Source of the DNA: Streptomyces sp. NRRL S-1022
GTDB taxonomy: Bacteria > Actinomycetota > Actinomycetes > Streptomycetales > Streptomycetaceae
Assembly: GCF_000720135.1 (NCBI RefSeq)
Contig: NZ_JOIU01000015.1
Coordinates: 1-64,000, forward strand
Length of the DNA: 64,000 nt
Direction of reading: 5' to 3'
Both the position numbers and the translations under genes were made by a program. This document shows positions 20,835-29,961 of this stretch, in pieces; the first letter of the stretch is position 1; each line of letters starts with the position of its first letter. The notes under the pieces were generated by a model. The model ran no database searches, was not told where the DNA came from, and worked only from the letters and a program-made list of their open reading frames with translations.

Positions 20835-22163
20835 TCAGGTGAGCGTCAGCGTGAGCACGCCGGAGTACGCGCCGGGCGGTGTGAACGCCGGTACGTCCAG
20901 GGAGAGCCGGGCGTCCACGGTGAACTCGCCGCCGGTGAGCGTGCCGTCGGCGGTGGAGGCGAGGGTCGCGCCCGCGCTGCCCACGGTGCCCGCCGAACCG
21001 GCCTTGCAGGTGCTGGGGCTGCCCGCCTTGGCCGCGCAGGCCGGGGTCCAGCTCAGCCGGCCGGCGTCGATCCTGGCGCCGGGGCCGGTGAAGTCGGTGA
21101 CCTTGCCGGTCAGGGACCAGCCGGCGGGCCCGCCGCGGAAGTCCTTGACGGTCACCGTGTTCAGGCTGCCGGTGGAGGCCCCGCCCTGGCCGAAGTCGAC
21201 GCCCGACAGGGCGACGGAGTCCCCGGCCTGGGACATCGACAGGGTGCCCGCCTTGACGGTGGTGGTCAGCTTCTGGCTGCCGGCCGGGACGGGTGTGTTG
21301 TCGTCGACGGCGTAGGCCGCGGGCCCGGCACCCTTGTCGGGGTTCCAGGAGGCGCCCTCGTAGGCCACGATCCCGGTCGTCGCCTTGTCGTTGACGACCA
21401 GGGAGCCGTTGAAGGAGCCCTGGGCGTTCGCGGTCACGGTCGCGGTGTCCGCGGTCTGCTTGTCGCCGGCCCGCCCGGCCAGCGTGACGGCCGCACCCGG
21501 CGTGAAGTTCTTCCCGCTCACGGTGACACCGGCCCCGGCGTCACCGGAGGCGGAACCCAGCGAGATGGCCCGGGTGTTGGCCGGGGTGCCGTCGGTCGCG
21601 GTGACGGTCTGCGAGACCGGGGCGGGCGGGGTGATGACCGTGCACGGGGTGTCCAGCTCCAGGATGTAGCTGGTGTGGATGTTGTAGTCGCCGGGCGAGA
21701 GGGTGATCTGCCCGGCCTTGGTGACGGTGAAGGTGCCGGTCATGGAGAAGGACGGGAAGGCGGCCTTCCCCGGCACCGGCGGGTTCTTCTTCGGCCCGGT
21801 GACGGTGATGTCACCGCTCTGGGCGCCGCCGAGGGTGACCTTGCCGGTCGGGGTCATGATGTCGGCCGGCAGGGCCAGGTCGGTGGGGTTGCTGGCGGCG
21901 GCGGTGACCACGGTGTAGGTCACGGTGACCGTGTCACCGACCTTGGGACTGGTCTTGTCCGCCGAGACGTTGGCGGTGGTGGTGCCGTCGATCGGCGGGA
22001 TGCCCGCGACGGCCGGCGGGATGCAGTGCGTGGCGAAGTCCACGTTCGTGCCGGCGGCGCCGGCCGGGCAGGCCAGCGCGCCGCCCGCGGTGACCGCGAG
22101 CGCGGCCGCCCCGAGCAGTGACGCCCAGCGCCACCGTCGGGCTCTTCGGGGTGTCGGACCCAT
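20835..22163 (-). CDS. Secreted beta-rich surface protein with WxL-like C terminus
   Basis: Exported protein of 442 aa. Signal peptide at 1-37 (WASLLGAAALAVTAGGALA...). Two beta-sandwich-like modules follow, each Thr/Val/Ala-rich, the second resembling a TIG-like fold (SGKNFTPGAAVTL). The last ~100 residues end in VDARLSLDVPAFTPPGAYSGVLTLTLT, which has the spacing of a WxL domain end (PAGTYTGTLTWTLS-like) although the Trp is absent. CAGGAGGGGG precedes the ATG. It lies 60 bp upstream of the DUF916 gene and is probably its partner. No sortase motif. Confidence 0.75.
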   Translation of the reverse strand: MGPTPRRARRWRWASLLGAAALAVTAGGALACPAGAAGTNVDFATHCIPPAVAGIPPIDGTTTANVSADKTSPKVGDTVTVTYTVVTAAASNPTDLALPADIMTPTGKVTLGGAQSGDITVTGPKKNPPVPGKAAFPSFSMTGTFTVTKAGQITLSPGDYNIHTSYILELDTPCTVITPPAPVSQTVTATDGTPANTRAISLGSASGDAGAGVTVSGKNFTPGAAVTLAGRAGDKQTADTATVTANAQGSFNGSLVVNDKATTGIVAYEGASWNPDKGAGPAAYAVDDNTPVPAGSQKLTTTVKAGTLSMSQAGDSVALSGVDFGQGGASTGSLNTVTVKDFRGGPAGWSLTGKVTDFTGPGARIDAGRLSWTPACAAKAGSPSTCKAGSAGTVGSAGATLASTADGTLTGGEFTVDARLSLDVPAFTPPGAYSGVLTLTLT

Positions 22164-22338
22164 GGGCCCCCTCCTGAGGGTTGCGGGCGCAGCGGCTCGT
22201 CTGCGCCGACAGGGGGCATTGATGTGGAGCGGGGGTGAGAAGTCAATGGAGATGCCGCAGAAATCTGACGGATCATCAGTTTCTGCGGCATCGGGGTCGG
22301 TTACGGCACGATCCGGAACGGATCGCTCAGCCGGACGG

Positions 22339-22815
22339 TCAGCTGAAGACGAAGGGGCCGGGCGCCTGCTTGGCCGAGGCCGTACAGGTCACGGTGATCC
22401 CGAAGATGACCATCTTCAGCGAGCCGCCGTAGGCCTCCAGGCTGTCGCCGGGGGCCACGGTGCCGGGCAGCGGGCCGACGGTGACCGCCGAGCCGCTCGC
22501 CATGGCCGGGTTCTTCGTCCCGCTGAAGACGGTGGTGCCGCCGCTCGCCTTGACCATGGTGAGCGTGGAGGCGATCGAGTCCTGGGCCACCGCGACCGGC
22601 GTCTTGATCGCGGTGGAGGTGAGGGTGAGGGTGGCCGAGCCGCCGCTCTGGGTGGCGGTGAGCGTGGCCGCACCGCCGCCGAAGATGCCGCAGTTCGCGG
22701 TGATGGTCGCCGACTGGGGAGTGACGGCGGCCGCGGTGGGCGCGAAGGCCAGTCCGGTGACCGCGAGGGCCCCGGCCGCCAGTGCCGCACCTGTTGCCGT
22801 GCGCTTGCCTCTCAT
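22339..22815 (-). CDS. Small secreted protein of the surface locus
   Basis: Exported protein of 158 aa, not recognised as a named family. The signal peptide is at about 1-33 (GAALAAGALAVTGLAFAPTAAA). The mature part is Thr/Ala/Gly-rich beta structure with two cysteines (NCGIFGG and TVTCTAS) that could pair. ATG 22815 is used; in-frame starts up to 22899 would put the hydrophobic core too far in. It is first in a three-gene minus-strand set with the WxL-like and DUF916 genes, 175 bp ahead of the next. Probably a cell-wall component; function unknown. Confidence 0.72.
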   Translation of the reverse strand: MRGKRTATGAALAAGALAVTGLAFAPTAAAVTPQSATITANCGIFGGGAATLTATQSGGSATLTLTSTAIKTPVAVAQDSIASTLTMVKASGGTTVFSGTKNPAMASGSAVTVGPLPGTVAPGDSLEAYGGSLKMVIFGITVTCTASAKQAPGPFVFS

Positions 22816-22980
22816 GGGGATCCGCTTCCCTTCCCTGGTGGGGAGTGCCATGTGGGGACGCCCGGCGGACGGGAGGCCTGCGCAGGCGGGTGCGGGCACG
22901 TGCGCGGCGGTGCGGATCTGACGGTCCGTCGGATGCTACGGACCATTGACGCGCGCGGGCCGGACCCCGGCAAGGTTGAA

Positions 22981-23038
22981 TTCAGGCCGACCTGTTGTTC
23001 GGTCCGTTCAGGCCGACCTGTTGTTCGCTCCGTTCAGG
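22981..23038. repeat. 26-bp tandem repeat at the stop of the cdd-like gene
   Basis: TTCAGGCCGACCTGTTGTTC plus 6 bp, copied at 22981 and 23007 with one mismatch, then a third partial copy (TTCAGG) overlapping the stop codon of the next gene at 23034. On the minus strand each unit therefore repeats the CTGA of that stop. Confidence 0.8.
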
Positions 23039-23387
23039 AAGCGGCGACGGTGGCCCGCACGGTGCCGTCGGGCGACGCGAGCAGCACCGGCGTCCCGGCA
23101 CCGCCCAGGTCGGCGACGGCGGCGAGGTCCTCGGCCGGCACCGACTCCGCCTCGCTCACCACGGCCGCCGCCTCCAGGGACGCGGCCCCCGACGCCACGG
23201 CCATGGCGACCGCCGTCCGCAGTGCGCTCAGCTTCAGCGAGGCGAGCCCCACCGACCCGGCGACGTACGTCCGCCCGGTGTCGTCCCGTACGGCCGCCCC
23301 CTCGGGCACACCGTTGCGGGCCCGCGCGGAACGGGCCAGGGTGACGATCTTGCGGTCCTCGGGGTCAAGCGCGGTGCTCTCGGTCAT
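23034..23387 (-). CDS. Degenerate cytidine-deaminase-like protein
   Basis: Small protein of 117 aa, the actinobacterial counterpart of cdd beside era (compare Rv2365c between corC and era in Mycobacterium). The deaminase fold pattern is visible (LARSARARNGVPEGAAVRDDTGRTYVAGSV), but the zinc-ligand motif HAE/CAE is replaced by SEAES and the second PCxxC motif is absent, so catalytic zinc is unlikely. ATG 23387 starts MTESTALDPEDRKIV. It may be structural or regulatory in the Era neighbourhood. Confidence 0.82.
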   Translation of the reverse strand: MTESTALDPEDRKIVTLARSARARNGVPEGAAVRDDTGRTYVAGSVGLASLKLSALRTAVAMAVASGAASLEAAAVVSEAESVPAEDLAAVADLGGAGTPVLLASPDGTVRATVAAS

Positions 23388-23454
23388 GCCCCGAGCATAC
23401 GAAGTCCTGCCGGCCCCCCGGGCCCGCGCCCCACCGGCCGCGGCCGGCACCGGA

Positions 23455-23814
23455 TCACGGCCGGTCCAGCCGCAGCCGCTGCGCGCGGGGCAGTCCCGCG
23501 ACGACGAGGTCGTACGAGTCCTCGATCAGCTCCCGCACCAGCCGGTCGGGCAGGCCGCCGTCCACGGTGACGGTGTTCCAGTGCCGCTTGTTCATGTGCC
23601 AGCCGGGGACGATCAGCCCCTCGTGCTCGCCGCGCAGCCGGAGCGCGTCCTCCGGGTCGCACTTGAGGTTGACCGTCAGGGGCCGCGCGTCCAGGTGCGT
23701 CAGGGCGAACATCCTGCCCAGCACCTTGAAGACCGAGATCTCCGGGCTGAACGGGAAGTCCTCCGCGGCCGCGTCGAAGGACAGGCAGAAGGCGCGCAGC
23801 TCCCCGGGGGTCAC
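23455..23814 (-). CDS. MmcQ/YjbR-family protein
   Basis: Protein of 119 aa with the CyaY-like alpha/beta fold of the MmcQ/YjbR family: LRAFCLSFDAAAEDFPFSP, VFKVLGRMFALT, VNLKCDPEDALRLR, GWHMNKRHWNTV. These are proposed DNA-binding proteins of unknown role. The GTG start overlaps the corC stop (GTGA), so it is translationally coupled to it. Confidence 0.9.
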   Translation of the reverse strand: MTPGELRAFCLSFDAAAEDFPFSPEISVFKVLGRMFALTHLDARPLTVNLKCDPEDALRLRGEHEGLIVPGWHMNKRHWNTVTVDGGLPDRLVRELIEDSYDLVVAGLPRAQRLRLDRP

Positions 23815-25109
23815 TCGGCCTTCTCCTCCTCGGCGGCGGGCACGGGGACCGGCTCCACCAGCACCGTGACGATCTTGTTGCGGCGGCCGGCGGCGGCCTC
23901 GGCCGTCAGCTTCAGCCGGCGCTCGTCGGGCAGTTCGACCTCGGCGGAGGCGCCGGCGATGGGCACGCGGCCGAGCGCCTTGGCGAGCAGTCCGCCGACC
24001 GTCTCCACGTCCTCGTCGTCGTACTCCTCCAGGCCGTACAGCTCGCCGAGGTCGGTGATGTCCAGGCGGGCCGTGACCCGGAAGCGGTCGTCGCCGAGGT
24101 CCTCCACCGGCGGGAGTTCCCGGTCGTACTCGTCGGTGATCTCACCGACGATCTCCTCCAGGATGTCCTCGATGGTGACGATGCCCGCGGTGCCGCCGTA
24201 CTCGTCGATGACGACGGCGACGTGGTTGCGATCCTTCTGCATCTCGCGCAGCAGGTCGCCGGCGTTCTTGGTGTCGGGCACGAACACCGCGGGGCGCATG
24301 GCGGTGGACACCAGGTCGCCCTCCGCCTCCCGGCTGATGTGCGTCTTGCGGACCAGGTCCTTCAGGTACACGATCCCGACGATGTCGTCCTCGCTCTCGC
24401 CGGTGACCGGGATCCGGGAGAAACCGGAGCGCAGGGCGAGGGTGAGGGCCTGGCGGATGGTCTTGAAGCGCTCGATGGTGACCAGGTCCGTGCGCGGCAC
24501 CATCACCTCGCGCACCAGGGTGTCGCCCAGCTCGAAGACCGAGTGCACCATCCGGCGCTCCTCGTCCTCGATCAGCGACTCCTTCTCCGCGAGGTCGACC
24601 AGCGCGCGCAGCTCGGCCTCGGAGGCGAACGGGCCGCGCCGGAAGCCCTTGCCGGGGGTGAGCGCGTTGCCGATGAGGATCAGCAGGGACGGGATCGGCC
24701 CCATGATCCGGGCCAGCGGCAGCAGCACGTACGCCGCCGCGGTGGCCGTGTTGAGCGGGTGCTGGCGGCCGATGGTGCGCGGGGAGACGCCGACGGCGAC
24801 GTACGACACGAGCACCATGACGCCGATGGCGATCAGCAGGGCCTGCCAGGTGGCGAACTCCTGGAGGCAGGCGTAGGTCACCAGCGCCGCCGCGGCCATC
24901 TCGCAGGCCACGCGGACCAGCAGGGCCACGTTCAGGTAGCGGGTGGGGTCGGCGGCGATCTGGGCGAGCCTGGCGCCGCCGCGCCGGCCGGACTTCACGG
25001 CCTCCTCGGCGCGGAAGCTGGAGACGCGCGCGAGGCCCGCCTCCGCGCAGGCGGCGAGCCAGGCCACGACCACCAGCGCGATCGCGCCGACCACGATCTG
25101 CGGAGACAT
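23811..25109 (-). CDS. CNNM/CorC-family membrane protein with CBS domains
   Basis: Membrane protein of 432 aa. An N-terminal CNNM (DUF21) domain with about four membrane spans covers residues 1-145, a CBS pair follows (about 190-310, with MVPRTDLVTIE and FSRIPVTGESEDDIVGIVYLKDLV), and a CorC_HlyC domain sits at about 325-410. The DEYGGTAGIVTIEDILEEIVGEI motif is diagnostic. Homologues are linked to Mg2+/Co2+ efflux or resistance. It starts 9 bp after ybeY, in the conserved phoH-ybeY-corC-era block. Confidence 0.94.
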   Translation of the reverse strand: MSPQIVVGAIALVVVAWLAACAEAGLARVSSFRAEEAVKSGRRGGARLAQIAADPTRYLNVALLVRVACEMAAAALVTYACLQEFATWQALLIAIGVMVLVSYVAVGVSPRTIGRQHPLNTATAAAYVLLPLARIMGPIPSLLILIGNALTPGKGFRRGPFASEAELRALVDLAEKESLIEDEERRMVHSVFELGDTLVREVMVPRTDLVTIERFKTIRQALTLALRSGFSRIPVTGESEDDIVGIVYLKDLVRKTHISREAEGDLVSTAMRPAVFVPDTKNAGDLLREMQKDRNHVAVVIDEYGGTAGIVTIEDILEEIVGEITDEYDRELPPVEDLGDDRFRVTARLDITDLGELYGLEEYDDEDVETVGGLLAKALGRVPIAGASAEVELPDERRLKLTAEAAAGRRNKIVTVLVEPVPVPAAEEEKAE

Positions 25110-25118
25110 ACGACCCGC

Positions 25119-25616
25119 TTACGAGACGGTCGGCGCCGGGGAGGGCCCGGTCATGCCGCGCTCGGCCCGCCACCCGTCCACGATGGCGGCCTGGAGGCCG
25201 AACATCTCGGCCTTCTCGTCGGGCTCCTCGTGGTCGTACCCGAGCAGGTGCAGCACACCGTGGACGGTGAGCAGCTGGAGCTCCTCGTCCATGGAGTGCT
25301 GCGTGGGCGCCTCGGCCCCCTGCTTGGCGGCGACCTCCGGGCACAGCACGATGTCACCGAGCAGCCCCTGCGGCGGCTCGTCGTCGTCCTTGGACGGCGG
25401 GCGCAGCTCGTCCATCGGGAACGACATGACATCGGTGGGCCCGGGCAGGTCCATCCACTGGATGTGCAGCTGCTCCATGGCGTCGGCGTCCACGACGATC
25501 ACCGAGAGCTCGGAGAGCGGGTGGATGCGCATCCGCGCGAGCGCGTAGCGGGCGATGTCCAGGATCGCCTGCTCGTCTACCTCGGTGCCGGACTCGTTGT
25601 TGACGTCGATCGACAT
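25119..25616 (-). CDS. ybeY: Endoribonuclease YbeY
   Basis: Metal-dependent RNase of 165 aa needed for 16S rRNA 3'-end processing and 70S quality control, functionally close to Era. The zinc motif [11 protein letters not shown] (H-x3-H-x5-H) is near the C terminus, and the substrate-side [10 protein letters not shown] strand precedes it. It starts 12 bp after phoH; the three genes phoH, ybeY and corC are tightly packed. Confidence 0.96.
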   Translation of the reverse strand: MSIDVNNESGTEVDEQAILDIARYALARMRIHPLSELSVIVVDADAMEQLHIQWMDLPGPTDVMSFPMDELRPPSKDDDEPPQGLLGDIVLCPEVAAKQGAEAPTQHSMDEELQLLTVHGVLHLLGYDHEEPDEKAEMFGLQAAIVDGWRAERGMTGPSPAPTVS

Positions 25617-25628
25617 GGTCGTGCTGGT

Positions 25629-26708
25629 CTACTTCCCCTGGGTGCCCTTGGCGCCGGACCTGCCACGGCCGCCCTTGGGAGCGCCGTTCTCGGTGCCGTA
25701 CTTGCTGTCGTACTGCTCGTACGCGTCGACGATACGGCCCACCAGCTTGTGCCGTACGACATCGTGGGACGACAGCCGGGAGAAATGGACGTCCTCGACG
25801 CCCTCCAGGATCTCCTGCACCTGCCGCAGGCCCGACTTCTGCCCGTTCGGCAGGTCCACCTGGGTCACGTCACCCGTGATCACGATCTTCGAGTCGAAGC
25901 CGAGGCGGGTGAGGAACATCTTCATCTGCTCGGGGCTCGTGTTCTGGGCCTCGTCCAGGATGATGAAGGCGTCGTTGAGCGTGCGGCCGCGCATGTAGGC
26001 GAGCGGCGCGACCTCGATCGTCCCGGCGGCCATCAGCCGGGGGATGGAGTCCGGGTCGATCATGTCGTGCAGCGCGTCGTACAGCGGGCGCAGGTACGGG
26101 TCGATCTTCTCGTAGAGCGTGCCGGGCAGGAAGCCGAGCCGCTCGCCCGCCTCCACCGCGGGGCGGGTCAGGATGATCCGGTTGACCTGCTTGGACTGGA
26201 GGGCCTGCACGGCCTTGGCCATGGCCAGGTAGGTCTTGCCGGTACCGGCGGGGCCGATGCCGAAGACGATCGTGTGCTTGTCGATCGCGTCGACGTACCG
26301 CTTCTGGTTGAGGGTCTTGGGGCGGATGGTGCGTCCGCGCGAGGACAGGATGTTCTGCGTCAGCACCTGCGCCGGGGTCTCCGACCCGTCGCTCGTCCCG
26401 TTGTCGCTCGCCTTGAGCATGGCGATCGAGCGTTCCACTGCGTCCTCCGTCATCGGCTGCCCGGTGCGGAGCACCAGCATCATCTCGTCGAACACGCGCG
26501 AGATCAGGGCGACGTCCCCCTTGTCGCCGACCGCGCTGATCTCATTGCCCCGGACGTGGATGTCGGCCGCCGGGAAGGCCCTCTCGATCACACGCAGAAG
26601 GGAGTCGCCGGAACCCAGCACCGTCACCATGGGGTGCTGGGCAGGGACGGTGAACTGCGCTCTCGCCTGCTCTTGCGCGGGGGTGTGAGCTGTGGATGTC
26701 TCTGTCAT
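25629..26708 (-). CDS. phoH: PhoH-like ATPase
   Basis: Cytoplasmic P-loop protein of 359 aa. An N-terminal KH-like/PhoH_N region (about 25-110) precedes the ATPase: Walker A GPAGTGKT at about 145-155, Walker B AFIILDEAQN, and sensor MFLTRLGFDSKIVITGDVTQVD. The tail is Gly/Lys-rich. Homologues act as ATP-dependent RNA helicase-like factors linked to YbeY and Era. It is first in the minus-strand operon; a long repeat region lies upstream. Confidence 0.95.
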   Translation of the reverse strand: MTETSTAHTPAQEQARAQFTVPAQHPMVTVLGSGDSLLRVIERAFPAADIHVRGNEISAVGDKGDVALISRVFDEMMLVLRTGQPMTEDAVERSIAMLKASDNGTSDGSETPAQVLTQNILSSRGRTIRPKTLNQKRYVDAIDKHTIVFGIGPAGTGKTYLAMAKAVQALQSKQVNRIILTRPAVEAGERLGFLPGTLYEKIDPYLRPLYDALHDMIDPDSIPRLMAAGTIEVAPLAYMRGRTLNDAFIILDEAQNTSPEQMKMFLTRLGFDSKIVITGDVTQVDLPNGQKSGLRQVQEILEGVEDVHFSRLSSHDVVRHKLVGRIVDAYEQYDSKYGTENGAPKGGRGRSGAKGTQGK

Positions 26709-26859
26709 GGGCCGGCGCTGAAGGCCTGCGCTTCCTCCTCGTCACGGCCGCACAGCTGAGGGCGGCCTCGCATGTCCAGGGTACGACGGAGGACTCGCAA
26801 CGCCGTAGGACTTTTCATACGACCGGTTCATCCGGGCCGCGGCGACAGAAACCGCACTC

Positions 26860-27439
26860 CGGCCAAGCGCCGGCCGGCGGGGGCGGGCGCCGGCCGGCGG
26901 CGGCGGGCGCCGGCCGGCGGGGGCCGAGGGATCAGCCGAGGCGGGAGTCGGTCGGGCGGGCGTCAGTCGGAGCGGGCACCGACCGGAGCGGGCATCAGCC
27001 GAGCTGGCGCAAGCCGATGGCCGGCACCACCCGTCAGATGGAACAGCCGGAGCGGGCGTCAGCCCAGACGGGCGTCAGCCCAGACGGGCGTCAGCCCAGA
27101 CGGGCGTCAGCCGGCGGGAGCGGCCGGCGGGAGCGGCCCGTGGCGCCAGCCGGGCGAGGCCGGCGGGGCTGGCCGAGGGGTAAGCCGGGGCGGACGTCGG
27201 CCAAGGGGCAGCCCGGGCGGACGTCGGCCGAGGGGCAGCCCGGGCGTACGCCGGCCGAGGGGTCAGCCGGAGCGGGCGTCAGCCCAGGCGGGCGTCAGCC
27301 GGCGGGAGCGGCCGGTGGCGCCGGCCGGGCGAGGCCAGCGGGGCCGGCCGAGGGGTCAACCGGGGCGGGCGTCGGCCGAGGGGTCAGCCCGGGCGGGCGT
27401 CGGCCGAGGGGTCAGCCCGGGCGGGCGCCGGCCGAGGGG
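26860..27439. repeat. Complex GC-rich tandem repeat region, including a copy of the kinase stop-codon end
   Basis: The 731-bp gap between phoH and the PfkB kinase is largely repetitive. It holds four near-perfect 16-bp units GGGCGTCAGCCCAGAC (27055-27113) and 27/28-bp units of the type GGGCGTCGGCCGAGGGGTCA (27180-27440). A block at about 27047-27201 is repeated in shorter form at about 27267-27375. A 26-bp segment at 26996-27021 resembles the kinase 3' end (27440-27465), including its stop. No believable gene is seen. Confidence 0.85.
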
Positions 27440-28597
27440 TCAGCCGGAGCGGCGGAAGCCGATGGTGGGGACGGCTCGGCGCAGCGGCCAGGGGCGGTCC
27501 AGCTGCTCCGGGACCAGGCCCTCCAGGAACTCGTACCGGCGCAGGGCCGCGGGCGACTGCCCCGGCAGCGACTGCACGCGCCGCCACCACGCCCCGATCT
27601 CCGACCACCCCGGCGCCGACAGCGACCCCCCGAACTCCTGCACCGACAGCGCGGCCGTGAGCCCGGCGAAGGCCAGCCGGTCCGCCAGCGGCCACCCCGC
27701 GAGGGAACCCGTCACGAACCCGGCGACGAACACGTCCCCGGCCCCCGTCGGATCCAGCGCCTCCACCGCGATCGCCGGCACCTCCGCCGTCTCCCCGGTC
27801 CGCCGGTCCACGGCGTACGCGCCCTCCGAGCCGCACGTCACCACGGCCACCGGCACGTACTCGGTCAGGGCGTGCGCGGCCAGCCGCGGGCAGTCGGTCC
27901 CGGTGTACCGCTTCGCCTCCTCCGCGTTGGGCAGGAACGCCTCGCAGTGCGCCAGGTCGGCCAGGCCGGACAGGTCCCACGCGCCCGTCTCGTCCCAGCC
28001 GACGTCGGCGAAGATGCGGGTGCCCGCGCGGGCGGCCTGCGCGACCCACGGCGCGCCGCGCCCCGGCGTGAGGGAGGCCACGGCGGCCCGCGAGCGGAGC
28101 GGCCGGTCGGCGGCGCCCTCCTGGAGGAGGACGGCCTCCGCCGGCGGCTCGTGCCCGTGGGAGACCATGGTCCGCTCGCCCTCGTAGGCCATGGAGACCG
28201 TCACCGGGGAGTGCCAGCCGGGCACGGTCCGCGAGGCCGAGAGGTCGATGCCCTCGCCCCGTTCCAGCGCGTCCCAGCAGTACTCGCCGTAGTGGTCGTC
28301 GCCGAAGGCCGCGGCGAGCGCGGTGCGCAGGCCGAGCCGGGCCAGGGCGGCGGCCATGTTGGCGACCCCGCCGGGGCTGGAGCCCATGCCCCGGGCCCAG
28401 GACTCGGTGCCGCGGACCGGTGCCGAGTCCAGGCCGGTGAAGATGATGTCGAGGAAGACCGTGCCGGTGAGGTAGACGTCCCAGGGCGGGTCGCCGGGGG
28501 CGCGCAGCGCGGCGAGCGGGTCGACCTGGATCTGGCAGCGTGCTGCCTGGGTGAGGTGTTCCGGTTCCTCTCCGGTGAGGGTGTGCGACGGCGTCAC
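27440..28597 (-). CDS. PfkB-family carbohydrate kinase
   Basis: Ribokinase-like sugar kinase of 385 aa. The substrate-side GGVANMAAALARLG motif is at about 75-88 and the ATP/anion-hole motif DPTGAGDVFVAGF lies near residue 290. An N-terminal extension of about 35 residues precedes the domain. GTG 28597 has AGGGAG upstream. It is third in a minus-strand set after the glucarate dehydratase genes (74-bp gap), so a sugar-acid or keto-sugar substrate is possible, though the glucarate route itself needs no kinase. Confidence 0.9.
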   Translation of the reverse strand: MTPSHTLTGEEPEHLTQAARCQIQVDPLAALRAPGDPPWDVYLTGTVFLDIIFTGLDSAPVRGTESWARGMGSSPGGVANMAAALARLGLRTALAAAFGDDHYGEYCWDALERGEGIDLSASRTVPGWHSPVTVSMAYEGERTMVSHGHEPPAEAVLLQEGAADRPLRSRAAVASLTPGRGAPWVAQAARAGTRIFADVGWDETGAWDLSGLADLAHCEAFLPNAEEAKRYTGTDCPRLAAHALTEYVPVAVVTCGSEGAYAVDRRTGETAEVPAIAVEALDPTGAGDVFVAGFVTGSLAGWPLADRLAFAGLTAALSVQEFGGSLSAPGWSEIGAWWRRVQSLPGQSPAALRRYEFLEGLVPEQLDRPWPLRRAVPTIGFRRSG

Positions 28598-28671
28598 GGT
28601 GCGCTCCCTGGCGTGGTGCGGTTCTGGCCAGTGTGCACCAGGTCACGCACCGGTATCCCGTGCGGCGCCGG

Positions 28672-29961
28672 TCACCAGCGGGGCATCACCGGTGTCCGCC
28701 AGCCCGGTTCGGCCCTGCGCAGGGCCGCGGCGTCGTCGCGGTCGCGCAGCGAGCCGTCGTCCTCGGTCCACCGCCGGTGCAGCCGGTCCAGTTCGCCGCG
28801 GTCCAGCTCGACGCCGAGGCCGGGCGCGTCGGACACGGCGACCCGGCCGCCCTCGAAGACGAGCCGCTCGGTGAGGACGTCCTCGGACTGCCACGGGTAG
28901 TGGGAGTCGCAGGCGTGGTGCAGGTCCGGGACGGTGGCCGCGACCTGGGTCATCGCGGCGAGGCTGATGCCGAGATGGGTGTTGGAGTGCATGGACACGC
29001 CGACGCCGAAGGCGGCGCAGATCGCGGCGAGCCGCTGGGTGCTGCGCAGCCCGCCCCAGTAGTGGTGGTCGGAGAGCACGACCTGGACGGCGTCCTTCGT
29101 GAACGCCTCCCTGATCTCGCCGAAGGTGGTCACGCACATGTTGGTGGCCAGCGGGACCTCCGTGCCGGCGGCCACCTGTGCCATGGCGGGCGTGCCGAGC
29201 GTCGGGTCCTCCAGGTACTCCAGGACGTCGCCGAGTTCCTCCGCGACCTTCAGCGAGGTCTCCACCGACCAGGCGCCGTTGGGGTCGAGCCGCAGCGGGT
29301 GGCCGGGGAAGGCCTCGGCGAGGGCGCGGACGGCGGCGATCTCCTCGTCGGGCGGGAAGACGCCGCCCTTGAGCTTGAACGAGCCGAAGCCGTGCAGCTC
29401 CTGGAGCCGGCGCGCCTGTCGCACCACGCCGGCCGGGTCGAGTGCGGCACCCCACGGGTCCGGTTCGGCGGGGACGCCCGCCGGGTGCCGGTCCCACTTG
29501 TAGAAGAGGTAGGCGCTGTACTCGACGGCGTCCCGCACCTTGCCGCCGAGCAGCGCGTGCACGGGCAGCCCGAGCGCCTTGCCCTGGGCGTCGAGGCAGG
29601 CGACCTCGAAGGCGGACAGCACGGACAGCCGGAGTTTGTCGGCGCTCTGCACACCGCGCAGCCCGCCGGCGTCCACCTCGCCCTGGACCCGGGACTCGTC
29701 GACGTCGAGGTCGATCCGGAAGAGGCCGTTCACATCCATGACCGAGCGTCCGATGAGCCGCTCGGCCAGCGGCCGGGCCAGTTCCAGGTACTTGGTGTCG
29801 CCGTAGGTCTCGCCGAGCCCGGTGACGCCGTCGGCGGTGACGAGTTCCACGATCAGCCGGGGGGTGTACGGCTGGTGCACGCCCTGGGTGTTGAGCAGCG
29901 GCGGGTCGGCGACCAGGATCGGGGTCAGCCGTACCTCGGCGATGGTCAGGTCACGGGTCAC
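28672..29961 (-). CDS. Glucarate dehydratase-like enolase-superfamily enzyme
   Basis: Mandelate-racemase/enolase-superfamily protein of 429 aa that should remove water from D-glucarate to 5-keto-4-deoxyglucarate. The KxK base motif is KLKGG, metal ligands sit in DPNGAW and LEDP, and the catalytic His region is MHSNTHLGISLAAM, a strong match to GlucD. The GTG overlaps the stop of the preceding dehydratase/decarboxylase gene, which takes the next step. Confidence 0.9.
   Translation of the reverse strand: MTRDLTIAEVRLTPILVADPPLLNTQGVHQPYTPRLIVELVTADGVTGLGETYGDTKYLELARPLAERLIGRSVMDVNGLFRIDLDVDESRVQGEVDAGGLRGVQSADKLRLSVLSAFEVACLDAQGKALGLPVHALLGGKVRDAVEYSAYLFYKWDRHPAGVPAEPDPWGAALDPAGVVRQARRLQELHGFGSFKLKGGVFPPDEEIAAVRALAEAFPGHPLRLDPNGAWSVETSLKVAEELGDVLEYLEDPTLGTPAMAQVAAGTEVPLATNMCVTTFGEIREAFTKDAVQVVLSDHHYWGGLRSTQRLAAICAAFGVGVSMHSNTHLGISLAAMTQVAATVPDLHHACDSHYPWQSEDVLTERLVFEGGRVAVSDAPGLGVELDRGELDRLHRRWTEDDGSLRDRDDAAALRRAEPGWRTPVMPRW

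Noticed and set aside
24222..26759. Open frame of 845 codons opposite phoH, ybeY and corC
   Set aside because: Crosses three proven genes in antisense and has a His/Arg/Gly/Asp-rich shadow composition.
26860..27439. CRISPR array or coding gene between phoH and the kinase
   Set aside because: Unit lengths vary and there are no unique spacers; open frames there are Gly/Arg/Ala low-complexity from repeats.
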